This document shows positions 50,265 to 60,214 of a stretch of DNA of 64,000 nt, piece after piece. Position 1 is the stretch's first letter. Every line of letters starts with the position of its first letter. The DNA comes from Amoeboaphelidium occidentale. Taxonomy: Eukaryota > Aphelidiomycota > Aphelidea. The stretch spans positions 62,001 through 126,000 of the forward strand of contig JALGPX010000012.1 of the NCBI GenBank assembly GCA_023515795.1, in the 5' to 3' direction. A program made the position numbers and the translations under genes. The notes beneath the pieces were generated by a model, which did not search any database, was not told the origin of the DNA, and worked only from the letters and a program-made list of their open reading frames with translations.

Positions 50265-52736
50265 TCATAGCTTGGTGACCTTGAGCATTTTTGATATAAG
50301 AATCGCCAGAGAAAATTGGTCACCATGTTTTATGGCCACAGAGGGAGTTGATGTGACTTGATTACGGATCGCACTAAACACTTCTGGGGCAACGTAATTT
50401 GCCGCTTTAGCATCGATGCGATACAATGGGAATGCCTTGAGAGCCGTCTGATCATCTGTTCCAACATTTTGCAATCCTCCAAAACCACTCAACACACCTC
50501 TCAGTCTCTTTTCCTTCTCAACGAAAATGTTGCGCGGTTTGACGTTTCTGTGAGGGTAACCTAGTCCATGTAAGGCTTTTAACGCAGCAGCGACATCTAA
50601 AACAATCTGAAATACATCTGCTGGTGTTATTGATGCATTTTGATTCATGTAAGATTCCAAGTTTCCCAAAGGATAGGCAGGAAACAACAAGGCAACTGGT
50701 TCCATGCTTAATGCAACCAAAGATGTTACTTTGATGTCGAAGGAAGAAAGTTTAAGGAGCAAAGAAGCTTCCTCCCAGAAAGCATCTTCAACTCCTGATG
50801 CCAAAGACTCCAAGTCCTTTCCAAACACTTTGACAGTAAGCCTGTCTATTCGAAGTTTGTTGAGATCGACTGTAATCGCATTATAGAGAGCTGCGCCGTT
50901 TTGGGTGCCAGTTTGAAGAACACAGTCAAAATTGCTTCCTGAAACAGTTGGAACATCTGAGACGGATTTCTTCGCAGAAGTCACAGATTCAACTGAGTAC
51001 TTTACAATCGGTGAAGGCATCTTGACGACAGAAAGATCCAATGTTGATGATCCTGAGTTTACCTTTCGTGATCTGTTAGCAGTTACACCAGACGCTCTTA
51101 ATTCGGTGCTCTCATCTATAGTAGAATCTCCTTTGGTTTTCGATTCAGCAAGTAAAGCATTCTTATAACTTTGGCGACGAATGAAAAACATAATAATGAG
51201 CGTCATGACAACTAATACAAACGCAGTTCCTCCAGATATGCCGATTATTGCTTCCGTAGACAGACTTGTGGCAACGGGTTGAGGTTCTTCATTAGAAAAT
51301 CTTGTTCGATCTCTGACCTCAAGGCTGGTTTGTGTAGTGCTTGTTGCCACCGCCTCTGCTGTAGTAGAAGATAGAACGCTTGCTGCAGGAAGGTCATCAT
51401 TGAATTCCCAAACTTCTCCCATAAAGCCAGAAGAAACTGATATACCGCCATGCAAAACCAAAACACTTCTTGAACTATCCCACGCATATGCGTTACCTGA
51501 TTTACCAGGCGGTTGATTTGTTTGAGATGCTACACCTTTTGTCCCAAAACTTCCAGCAAGATTAGGAGATAATGATCCAGCGAGATGACACCACATATTC
51601 AAGTCAAAAGAATATCTCCATAAGTCGTTATAATTTTGCGTTGAGCTGATCCTAATCGATGCTCCACCAAACATGTACAGCACATTTTTTAGAGGATCGA
51701 AAGCTATCGACGCAGAAAATCTTGATCTTGGAATGAAGCTAGGAGAATATATGTTTCTTAAGTCCGCTCTACCGTTACTATCTGGCGCTATATCTCCTGC
51801 CATGAAAGTCCAGGTGTTTGAGTTTGTTCTGTATGTCCAAAGATCATTCAAAGAACCTTCAACTTGAATCGATATGCCGAGACCACCAAACATGAATAAA
51901 GTTTTCGTTGTTAAATCATAGTACGAGCTGCATTTGTAACGGGCGCCAGGAATTGTCAATGATGTACCAACGGTTCGGTTTCCATAAGTTGCTCTCACGT
52001 CAAACTCCGACGGCCCATGTACCCATGTCCAGTTGAGCGATCTTGTGCTAAATGTCCAAGTAGCAGATGATTTCTTTAGAATAGAAGTATCTCGAGCAAC
52101 ATGACCGCCTCCAAAGACATACAGCATTTTTTCAGATGGATCGTAACCATGCGCAAATCCATAGAGTGCTGGTGGCTCATTAGAAGAAGATTCAATTCCT
52201 TTTGTACCAAAGATACCTTCAAATCCTGTTTCAATTCTCCCAGACACCCATTGCCAGCGTTCTCCTGCCAGATCAAACCTGAACACACTGTTGGTAACAA
52301 TAACATCATCAAGCAGACCACCAAAGGTCCACAAGAACCCATCATCAACAAAGCAAGTAGTAAAAGTCCTTCCGCCTGGCTGGTTCAGAAAGTCACTCCT
52401 TAGTTTTGTTCTTATGGAGCTTATCGGTGAAGGGTATGAGTTACCAGATCCGTAGAGCCAAGTCCATGCAGGAATATCAGCTCTGTAATACCAAATATTG
52501 TCGCTAAACCCAGATCCTGTTTCCCCACCGAACATCCAGAATCTTTTGCTATCCATATCGTAAAACATGGTGTGATCAGTTGTACCAGGAGTGTATGAGT
52601 TAACGGACGTAACATTCCTGATTCCATTATCACCCCAGCCTATGGCAGAACTACTTCCAAAGGTCCACTTCCATGCACATTGAGCATATCCCGACAAGAT
52701 TATTAATGTTATAAGAGCCCTGTAACTTTCGATCAT
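50265..52736 (-). CDS. Kelch-repeat receptor with cytoplasmic pseudokinase
   Basis: 823 residues, single exon. A signal peptide (residues 1-20) precedes six kelch-like blades marked by FGG or HGG turns (MFGGETG, TFGGLLDD, VFGGGHVA, MFGGLGIS, MFGGASIR, LHGGISVS) and WTW motifs. One transmembrane helix lies near 488-512, followed by a kinase-like domain. The catalytic loop reads HRNVKPRNIF, with Asn in place of the HRD Asp. The DFG position reads GFG, without Asp. APE is kept (YVAPEV). The chain ends at LAILISKMLKVTKL, before the last kinase subdomains. It should not phosphorylate; it is probably a surface sensor or adhesion protein. Confidence 0.8.
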   Translation of the reverse strand: MIESYRALITLIILSGYAQCAWKWTFGSSSAIGWGDNGIRNVTSVNSYTPGTTDHTMFYDMDSKRFWMFGGETGSGFSDNIWYYRADIPAWTWLYGSGNSYPSPISSIRTKLRSDFLNQPGGRTFTTCFVDDGFLWTFGGLLDDVIVTNSVFRFDLAGERWQWVSGRIETGFEGIFGTKGIESSSNEPPALYGFAHGYDPSEKMLYVFGGGHVARDTSILKKSSATWTFSTRSLNWTWVHGPSEFDVRATYGNRTVGTSLTIPGARYKCSSYYDLTTKTLFMFGGLGISIQVEGSLNDLWTYRTNSNTWTFMAGDIAPDSNGRADLRNIYSPSFIPRSRFSASIAFDPLKNVLYMFGGASIRISSTQNYNDLWRYSFDLNMWCHLAGSLSPNLAGSFGTKGVASQTNQPPGKSGNAYAWDSSRSVLVLHGGISVSSGFMGEVWEFNDDLPAASVLSSTTAEAVATSTTQTSLEVRDRTRFSNEEPQPVATSLSTEAIIGISGGTAFVLVVMTLIIMFFIRRQSYKNALLAESKTKGDSTIDESTELRASGVTANRSRKVNSGSSTLDLSVVKMPSPIVKYSVESVTSAKKSVSDVPTVSGSNFDCVLQTGTQNGAALYNAITVDLNKLRIDRLTVKVFGKDLESLASGVEDAFWEEASLLLKLSSFDIKVTSLVALSMEPVALLFPAYPLGNLESYMNQNASITPADVFQIVLDVAAALKALHGLGYPHRNVKPRNIFVEKEKRLRGVLSGFGGLQNVGTDDQTALKAFPLYRIDAKAANYVAPEVFSAIRNQVTSTPSVAIKHGDQFSLAILISKMLKVTKL

Positions 52737-52908
52737 GTCAGAAAGTCGTCACGATTGATTTCTCGTTAAGTTAAAACAATTAGATAGAAGACGTAGAGCA
52801 TCACAAAGCATCATGTGCATCACATTCTGAGCTTATGACGAAGAAGAGTCTGATCTGTTCAAGTTTAAAATCTCGTTTTCCTGTAACGACCAATATTTCA
52901 AAGTCCCA

Positions 52909-54627
52909 ATGCTTCACGAGGAAATTCAATATCTAAGCCAGTCTCTGGAAAGTGCTAAAGACCTGACAATTGTTAAAGCTATTTTATCTAGAATGCTCGC
53001 TTTGGTGTCTTTGAGCGGGGAACCATTTCGTCTTGAGGTGGCTTCAAACTCGCTTCTTTGTCGTGCTTGTGCTGCAGACGACAAAGTATTGGAACTCGTG
53101 GCGCGAATACATCAGAAGTGGAATCCATCACAAAATGAAGAGGTTTCCGTTAAAGAGCCTTTCAAGAAGATAGCTGAAAGTTGCATAATCGCATTGAAGC
53201 CTCAAGACAGGATAAATGCTATACGTTCTTTATTAAGAGAGATAATTTCAAACGATATAACTGACAAGGGACTATTGCAGCAGCTATTGGTCAAGAAAGA
53301 CGCATCTTCTAATTGTGAGATTTGGTTTGGGGCTGTTTTGCATGGACTAGAAGATGAGTTTCATTCGGTGCGACTCGCGGCATGCAAAGTTTTAGTTGAG
53401 ATAATTACGCGTGCTGATGTAGGCCTTCAGCTACTTTTAGACATGGTCCACGATGAAGAGTATTCTGTTCGGTTGTATGCGCTTAAATCTTTACTGTCAC
53501 TCAAAAAGGAAATCTCTGACAAGAATCTTGTAACAACGCAAATGACAGATAGCAGCGCTGAAGTTCGATCAATAATTCTGGATATTCTACAGTATTGCTC
53601 CGATGAAATATCATTTGGTTTATTTGGTCCCATTCTTGAAAAGTATCCTCAAGATTACCCGGAAATCTTATCAGCGCTATTTAAGCTGAAACCCAAATCA
53701 AAATCCGAGTATTTACTCAAGAACTTTGAAGGACGAAAGTTTATATTGAATCGAGAGTATGCTCTTCGTCTGGCATACATTAGCAACGCTAGCGAGCAAG
53801 TTTCAGATGATTTAATACAGGAACAAACCAAGATCAACAAATTGATGCAGGCCAAGCAGAATAGTGCTGTAGATTTTGAATCATTGTTATCCAGCGTTGA
53901 TTTATTTGTCAAGAACGGCGTGTTTAATTTTTATTACGAAAAGATGCTAGTCAAAGATTTGCAAAGACCTGATCAATGCTTTCTATCTGACCTGTTAAAA
54001 TTGCTCTTTGATAACAACCGGCTGAGCATATTCAAAGTTCTTTACAAACCCTATTTGGCTTATGTGCCTGAGCTGATGGCTTATCTTGAAAGAAGGGATG
54101 AGGTTGAGTTGGCTCTTGCTTTGTGGTTTCAAGATGAGGATTCAAAAGCAATTCTGAAAGCGAAGCCTGTTCAATGTGAACTGTCCTTTTTAGTTAAGGG
54201 CTTCAACGAATCTACCAACTATGAGTTTTCTTTCAGTATTGTCTCTATTCTGTATGTGGAAATTTTCTGTACGTTTAAATACAGCAACATTCAGGAGGAA
54301 GAGGATTTGGCAGAGCTGGATGATGTTTTGATGGAATCCGTACAAGTCAAAGTAAGTAGGAAGGTTTATGGAGAAGATTTACTATCATACGAAGAAATCA
54401 CTGCTGTGTCCATCACAGGGCTATCACGAAAAGGCGACAGTATTACTGGCAGCTTCAACCTCAGACTTGACTTGAGGAATCTAGCTGCTTGCAGAAAAGC
54501 TGAATTCTTATTTGATGTTTGTAGTGACGGGAATGGGACGGATGGCTGTGTCGTTAGCTACTCAGATCCTAGTGGGGCCGTTGGGTCATCGTCAAGACCT
54601 AAACTCATTCTGGCAAATAAAACGTGA
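52909..54627 (+). CDS. INTS4: Integrator subunit 4-like HEAT-repeat protein
   Basis: 572 residues, almost wholly helical HEAT-type repeats. The block VLHGLEDEFHSVRLAACKVLVE, then LLLDMVHDEEYSVRLYALKSL, matches the INTS4 HEAT signature (GLEDEFxxVR then DMxxDExxxVRxxA). The C-terminal 130 residues are beta-rich and end without a known motif. INTS4 joins the INTS9-INTS11 cleavage module of Integrator, which processes snRNA 3' ends. The protein is shorter than animal INTS4 (about 960). The stop is 4 bp from the convergent coiled-coil gene. Confidence 0.6.
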   Translation: MLHEEIQYLSQSLESAKDLTIVKAILSRMLALVSLSGEPFRLEVASNSLLCRACAADDKVLELVARIHQKWNPSQNEEVSVKEPFKKIAESCIIALKPQDRINAIRSLLREIISNDITDKGLLQQLLVKKDASSNCEIWFGAVLHGLEDEFHSVRLAACKVLVEIITRADVGLQLLLDMVHDEEYSVRLYALKSLLSLKKEISDKNLVTTQMTDSSAEVRSIILDILQYCSDEISFGLFGPILEKYPQDYPEILSALFKLKPKSKSEYLLKNFEGRKFILNREYALRLAYISNASEQVSDDLIQEQTKINKLMQAKQNSAVDFESLLSSVDLFVKNGVFNFYYEKMLVKDLQRPDQCFLSDLLKLLFDNNRLSIFKVLYKPYLAYVPELMAYLERRDEVELALALWFQDEDSKAILKAKPVQCELSFLVKGFNESTNYEFSFSIVSILYVEIFCTFKYSNIQEEEDLAELDDVLMESVQVKVSRKVYGEDLLSYEEITAVSITGLSRKGDSITGSFNLRLDLRNLAACRKAEFLFDVCSDGNGTDGCVVSYSDPSGAVGSSSRPKLILANKT

Positions 54628-54631
54628 ACAT

Positions 54632-56569
54632 CTATTTCTGTATCTTGTGATTCTCTCTTTGAGTAATCATATCTTGTACAAGGCGTTGTATTTTTCTTAA
54701 TTCTGTCCGATTGTTCTCAAATTGTTTCAAATCAGCAGCTAACTCTAAGTTATCCCGTCTCAAACCCTGTACTTCTTTTTCAAGTTGTTCGTATTTTTCT
54801 CTGTAATTAGAGCTAGATTCTTTTTCATCTTCAAGAATTCTATGGATCTCTTGGATCTTAGCGACGAGCAATTTTGTATCGCCTTTCTTTCCGGCTATTT
54901 CTTGAAGAATAGAAACTTCAGATTTCAAGCGGCTTATTTCTCGTCTCAGAGAATCATTGTTCTCTTTAGCCGAGTTACGAGACGCAGGGAATTTCTCCAG
55001 AAACATACTATCCGGCTCAATCCCGAGTGTTTTCAACTTGTGCTTGTTCAAACCATTTTCGATCTGTATTTCTCCAATTTTTAGATCCATTTGATTCTGT
55101 AGCGCATGAAACTCTCTTGTAAGAACATCAATTTTAGCGGCGAGCTTTTCATTTTCTAGCTGACTCTGTTTTAGTTTACCAAGTGCCTCTTCATAAATCA
55201 ATTTAAAACGATCAACTTCAAATGTTTTCGTCTTCACCATCTGTGACTTCAGCATGACTTCTTGTTCCAATTCATTTCTCATTTTTCCATGCTCTTGCTG
55301 AAGATTTGTGAAACTGACCATAAGCTTGCCAAACTCAGAATCTCTTCTTCGAACTTCTTCTTTTGCAGATTCTAGATTATGGCGAGCTGCTGAAAGTTCT
55401 CTGTCATAAAGATCTCTGGTACTTCTTCTGATTTCCTCCAAATCATTAGCACTTTGTCTTTTAATAAGCATCAACTCTTCGCGTAATCTTTCTTCGTAAG
55501 CTGCGCGCTGTTTCTCAGCATCTTCTAGAATCCTGTTGTATTGCTCCAACTGACCTTCTTTTGCGCATTCAAGATCTAAGGTTTTCTTATTTAGCTTCTC
55601 TTCCAAGGTTAAAATTCTGGAATTCATAATGACAGCCTCTTTCTCTAGATATGATTTGTCCAGCTTCAATAAATCAATCTGTTTCACTAGATCCAGCTTC
55701 TCTGCACGCAAAGAATTAACCAAAGCATCCTTAGATTCCATATCAAAGCTGATGGTAGATAGCTTTTCTTTGCTCTTAGCACAATCTTGTTCCAACGACT
55801 TTATGGTTGCCTCATAATGATCAAGTTTCTGAACACGATCCTGAAAGACACCAAATCTCTCCTTTTCAATTCCAAGATCATGTTCAAGTATTTGGATTCT
55901 GTTCAGCTGATCTTGTATAATGCCATTCTTATTCAAGATTTCCTGTGAACTGATTTTCACTTGCTGTTTCAAAGCATCACATTCTTCTTTGATCTGACCA
56001 AGAGCATCCCTTTCTCGTCTAACTTTAGATAGATCAGATTTAATCATGTGAACTTGCTCATAGATTGAAATCCTTATTTCATCCAATAGTGATCTCGTAG
56101 TTGAAGGTCGATTGCTTAATTCCACATATTGTAAATCGCTAATGATCAACTTATTAATGTTGAGTTTCAGCTCTTCATACTCCTTAATCTCTTTTGATCT
56201 AACAGCCAATTCTTTGATCACTGTATTATTTTCTCTGATTTGTTTCAGCTGTATATTTTCCTTCTGAGTCTGAGCCAACTGATCATGAACCACATTCAAC
56301 TTACTCAACAAGTCCATGTTTTCCAGCTGCAACTTCTTATCATCACCATAGCTATTACTTGACTTATATCCTCCTGTGACATTAGGGATTTTGCCTGATC
56401 GTTTCTTTGGCAGTGGCACTTCGACAGATATTGTAGTGGTAAGTAGAGAGCAATCTGTCTCTGTCTTGCTGTTTGAAGTCAAATCTTCAGCATCCATAAG
56501 CAAATTGAGATCATCTTGGCTTAAGCTTAGCCCTAATTTATTGATATCTATGTGTTGACTTGTGGCCAT
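54632..56569 (-). CDS. Coiled-coil protein, probably PIBF1/CEP90
   Basis: 645 residues, coiled coil from about residue 75 to the end. A segment LREELMLIKRQSANDLEEIRR then TRDLYDRELSAARHNLESAKEE resembles the middle of PIBF1/CEP90, as does FEVDRFKLIYEEALGKL and TREFHALQNQM further on. CEP90 sits at centriolar satellites and distal appendages and is needed for cilium formation. Coiled-coil similarity is easily misleading, so this is a tentative call supported by the ciliary genes nearby. Head-on to INTS4-like and 11 bp from the CDK7 stop. Confidence 0.45.
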   Translation of the reverse strand: MATSQHIDINKLGLSLSQDDLNLLMDAEDLTSNSKTETDCSLLTTTISVEVPLPKKRSGKIPNVTGGYKSSNSYGDDKKLQLENMDLLSKLNVVHDQLAQTQKENIQLKQIRENNTVIKELAVRSKEIKEYEELKLNINKLIISDLQYVELSNRPSTTRSLLDEIRISIYEQVHMIKSDLSKVRRERDALGQIKEECDALKQQVKISSQEILNKNGIIQDQLNRIQILEHDLGIEKERFGVFQDRVQKLDHYEATIKSLEQDCAKSKEKLSTISFDMESKDALVNSLRAEKLDLVKQIDLLKLDKSYLEKEAVIMNSRILTLEEKLNKKTLDLECAKEGQLEQYNRILEDAEKQRAAYEERLREELMLIKRQSANDLEEIRRSTRDLYDRELSAARHNLESAKEEVRRRDSEFGKLMVSFTNLQQEHGKMRNELEQEVMLKSQMVKTKTFEVDRFKLIYEEALGKLKQSQLENEKLAAKIDVLTREFHALQNQMDLKIGEIQIENGLNKHKLKTLGIEPDSMFLEKFPASRNSAKENNDSLRREISRLKSEVSILQEIAGKKGDTKLLVAKIQEIHRILEDEKESSSNYREKYEQLEKEVQGLRRDNLELAADLKQFENNRTELRKIQRLVQDMITQRENHKIQK

Positions 56570-56580
56570 TGCGTTTCAAA

Positions 56581-57653
56581 TCAATCGTCAAACTTTAACA
56601 ATTTCTTTGAGCCTGCAATTTCTTCTTCATCCCGTGGCCTTTTAGCATCTCGTTTCAACTGTTCTTCTTTACCTTCCTTTGTGACTTTGGGCAACTTTTC
56701 AGGCGGAGTAGCGTATGGTTCTTCCTTAAAATAATGATGCAGCAATGCTTGTTTTGCAGTGATACGTTTGAGGGGATCGAAAGTAAGCATTTTGGCCAAG
56801 AGATCTAATGCAGAGTCTGAAGCTGCCGAGAATATACTTTTTAAATTTGTTTTAGGATACATTTCATAAGGAACATAGTCCTTTAACTGTTTCATTCCAG
56901 GCCACTCTTCATCGGTCGGCGTGCCTAGAGCGTGGAATATAGTTTTCAATTGCCCAATATCGGAGTCGCCTGCCATGAAAGGTGTCCGTAACATTAACTC
57001 TGCAAAAATGCACCCAACAGCCCAAATATCAACGCCAGCGCCGTATGATCTTGCTTTGAATAATAGTTCAGGTGCTCGATACCACCTTGTAACAACCTGA
57101 GCCGTCATTCTGTTGTCAGGCATTCCATAAAAACGAGCTAAACCAAAATCCGCTAGCTTCAGCTGACCATCGGCAGCGATAAGCAAATTGTTCGGTTTGA
57201 TATCCCTGTGAAGCACCCAACACCTGTGGCAATGCTCAACGCCTCTTAAAGTCATCAACATCCAGCTCTTTATATCTCCGTGAACGAATTGAATATTCTT
57301 GTCTTTTATAATTGCTTCCATGTCAGTTTCCAGATATTCCAGAACAAGACAAATGTTCTGCTTGTGCGAATACACGTCGTGTAATTTTATGATATTAGGA
57401 TGGTGTAGCTCCTGCAGGAACTTAACTTCTCTAATAGCAGACATGTCCATTCCCTCTTTGTATTGCCCAAGCTTGATCTTCTTGATCGCAATCTTCTCGT
57501 TGGTTATCTTATTGAGTCCCGCATATACGACAGCGTAAGTTCCTTATCAAATTAATGCACACTGAGTAAAATCATACCCTCTCCCAGTTTAGCGTCCCTC
57601 GTGTACTTTGCAGCTATTTCGGCAGAGGTCTGATGGATCGTGGAGGCCGTCAT
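56581..57653 (-). CDS. CDK7: Cyclin-dependent kinase 7 (TFIIH/CAK kinase)
   Basis: Exons 57653-57578 and 57542-56581 (35-nt intron) give 345 residues; human CDK7 has 346. The glycine loop GEGTYAVVYAG and AIKKIKLG are formed at the splice. Then come DMSAIREVKFLQEL (the NRTALRE-type cyclin-contact helix), HRDIKPNNLL, DFGLARF and the activation loop MTAQVVTRWYRAPE. IFAELMLRTPFMAGDSDI fits CDK7. It phosphorylates the Pol II C-terminal domain and other CDKs. It is divergent from the MET22-like gene with 45 bp between ATGs. Confidence 0.93.
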
Positions 57654-57698
57654 TTTTTGCTTTCGAATTGTGACAGACAGAAAACGATAATAACGCAA

Positions 57699-58721
57699 AT
57701 GAAGTACGAAAGAGAATTAAAAGTTGCCCTGGACGCCGTGAAGAAGGCCAGCCTCGTAACGCAGCATGTTCACAAGACATTTAAAAGCTCCAGCGCCAAT
57801 ACTTTAACAAAAGAAGACAAGTCGCCAGTAACTGTTGCAGATTTTAGCGCTCAAGCTATTGTCAATTCCTGTCTATCTCTGGAATTTCCAAATGATCAGA
57901 TTGTTGGAGAAGAGGATTCTGAGGATTTGAAGCACACGGAGACTGGGCCTGCGCTTAGACAGAAAGTAATGGAATGCGTCAAGGGCGCCGGATTGAAATT
58001 TAACATGGAAGAGCTGCTCTATATGATAGACAAGGGTAAATCAAGTGGTGGGGCAAAAGGTAGATTTTGGGCTCTTGATCCCGTGGATGGAACCAAAGGA
58101 TTTATAAGAGGTGAACAGTACGCAGTTTGTTTGGCTTTGATCGAAGACGGCGTTGTTCAAGTTGCTGCTTTAGGCTGTCCTAATTTACCTCAGAATCTTG
58201 AAAGAAACAATTATCAGGAAACTTTATCTAATGTTAATGTCGGACGCGGTCTGATATTTGGTGCAGTTAAAGGTCAAGGTGCATTCTATCAGAAGTTAAA
58301 TGACGAAACAAGACATTCTCTGTCAGTTTCAAAGCTTCAAGAATTATCTCAGGCATGCTTTTGTGAGTCTGTAGAAAGTGGTCACTCAAATCATAGTCAA
58401 TCTGCCGAAATCGCTTCAGAATTAGGAATCACAAAGGCACCTGTTCGCATGGACAGCCAATGCAAATACGGCATGATTGCGGCTGGGACCGCTGATATTT
58501 ATCTTCGTTTGCCTGTTAAAAAGGACTACCAAGAAAAAATATGGGATCATGCAGCAGGAGACTTAATTGTTCGTGAAGCTGGAGGAACTGTTACTGATAT
58601 CGATGGGAAACCTTTGGATTTTTCATGCGGAAGATTCTTGTCCAACAATAGGGGAGTTGTAGCTTCTAATCCATTCACTCATGAAAAAGTTCTTGCAGCA
58701 TTGAAGAAAGTTTTGGGTTAA
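57699..58721 (+). CDS. MET22: 3'(2'),5'-bisphosphate nucleotidase (HAL2/MET22)
   Basis: 340 residues from the ATG at 57699; an earlier frame start would overlap the CDK7 gene. Inositol monophosphatase-fold metal sites are present in order: SPVTVADFSAQ, GEED, LDPVDGTKGFIRGEQYAV and WDHAAGDLIVREAGG. The enzyme removes the 3' phosphate of PAP, a by-product of sulfate assimilation and sulfotransfer, and is sensitive to sodium and lithium in yeast. Single exon. Confidence 0.92.
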   Translation: MKYERELKVALDAVKKASLVTQHVHKTFKSSSANTLTKEDKSPVTVADFSAQAIVNSCLSLEFPNDQIVGEEDSEDLKHTETGPALRQKVMECVKGAGLKFNMEELLYMIDKGKSSGGAKGRFWALDPVDGTKGFIRGEQYAVCLALIEDGVVQVAALGCPNLPQNLERNNYQETLSNVNVGRGLIFGAVKGQGAFYQKLNDETRHSLSVSKLQELSQACFCESVESGHSNHSQSAEIASELGITKAPVRMDSQCKYGMIAAGTADIYLRLPVKKDYQEKIWDHAAGDLIVREAGGTVTDIDGKPLDFSCGRFLSNNRGVVASNPFTHEKVLAALKKVLG

Positions 58722-58748
58722 ATAGACGAGGCAGTATGTTTCAAGATT

Positions 58749-60056
58749 TTATTCTTGCGGGAAATTTGGAACAGAACAGTGTTCCGTTACTAATTCATTA
58801 ACATCAAAACTTGCAATTTGATGCGATCCGTTGCTTACTCGATAAGCCCGTTTCACTGTTCTGCCCGTATTCTGCAAATCCATGGCACTCGGTGGCCGCA
58901 GGCAGCCACTTGAAATCATGCAAAGTGAAACCGCATCAATTACGATTCCATTGCAGATAGTTTCGGTACTGCTAAAAATTCTTTTGACCGATGATACTTC
59001 TCTCGAATCTGAAAAATAGGAGTCAAAATACTCCACATCCAGCAACAGCTTCTCGGGTCCAAAATTAACTCTGCACGGACGATTACTCAAATCTGTAGTA
59101 TTTCCACAATCCAGACATCTAATCGATTGACCTGGAATAGTGTAATGGTTGATTCTGTAAATGCTCATACTTATCATTCGAGCTTTAAGCCCAATTAATC
59201 CATAAGAGACGCCGAGTAGTATTGAAATGACAAAAGCAATCGAAACTAATAATCGATACTTGATCACAAGTGCCACAACCACGTTACTTTCAAATTTGTG
59301 CCTTGATATAATGAGTGACAGCTTTGAAGGCCAAGGAACAGATATCAGACAAAGCCATCTCCCGATTGTTATTGAGGCTATGAGGCACGATGTGAAAACT
59401 TTTAGTAGCAATACACCAGCAACACCAAAAGTCTGATATCCAGCGATCAGAATCACTCCCAATGATAATAAGTCACCCAAGAACACATCTACAGACTCTA
59501 ACAAGTGAGTAACATTAACAGAACACTTCTTCCTTTCATCGTTTAGAAGCTGTGTTGAGTAATCTAGTGCTTGATAAATCTTCTCGCGAATATCAACTTT
59601 AGAATCAATATCCTTGGCCTTCTCATAACACTTCAGCATCAAAAATCCGTATAACCATAATGTGCATATCAATGTTGCTACTAAAGCGAGTACTGATCCT
59701 GAACTTGCAAGACTTGAAACATCTGGCTTGGTCTGAACTAAAGCTTTGATCATACAACTGTTATTGTAGTAGAGAACAAGAGAGAAGGATCCATATATAT
59801 TGATCACTCTGAAACATATATCATTAAGAAAGAACCAAAATACTCCATTGCTGATCAAAGAGTAGCGGCCCTCAATCTTTACATTAGTCTCAGACTTGAC
59901 TTGATCTTGTTTGGAAATCATGACCCGGAATGATTCAAAATTCCGATTGAAGAACACTAATCTGCTAAACAAGCCAGGGACGATGCATTCTATTGCTTTA
60001 AGAATATATGCTGCGATCATGCATGGCGAAGTGACGCTGAGACATGAACAAACCAT
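58749..60056 (-). CDS. Multi-pass membrane protein, unrecognised
   Basis: 435 residues, single exon, with about five to six hydrophobic segments (for example SVLALVATLICTLWLYGFLM, LLSLGVILIAGYQTFGVAGV and LLVSIAFVISILLGVSYGLI). The C-terminal 150 residues are non-hydrophobic and contain several cysteines (RCLDCGNTTDLSNRPC), suggesting a disulfide-bonded domain outside the cytosol. I do not recognise the family, and it is not obviously related to the membrane protein at the left edge. Confidence 0.6.
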   Translation of the reverse strand: MVCSCLSVTSPCMIAAYILKAIECIVPGLFSRLVFFNRNFESFRVMISKQDQVKSETNVKIEGRYSLISNGVFWFFLNDICFRVINIYGSFSLVLYYNNSCMIKALVQTKPDVSSLASSGSVLALVATLICTLWLYGFLMLKCYEKAKDIDSKVDIREKIYQALDYSTQLLNDERKKCSVNVTHLLESVDVFLGDLLSLGVILIAGYQTFGVAGVLLLKVFTSCLIASITIGRWLCLISVPWPSKLSLIISRHKFESNVVVALVIKYRLLVSIAFVISILLGVSYGLIGLKARMISMSIYRINHYTIPGQSIRCLDCGNTTDLSNRPCRVNFGPEKLLLDVEYFDSYFSDSREVSSVKRIFSSTETICNGIVIDAVSLCMISSGCLRPPSAMDLQNTGRTVKRAYRVSNGSHQIASFDVNELVTEHCSVPNFPQE

Positions 60057-60214
60057 AACTGTGAAGATTTTTAAAGTAAGATCTATCTATTTGATAAGTG
60101 ACACCTGTTAAGCCCTTAATTTTTAAAATTAAAGCTGTGTGGACCATTCCTTAAATTCAGTAATCAACCTCAGTACGCTATCCCCACCCTTTTCAATTCT
60201 GATCGCGACTTGAA

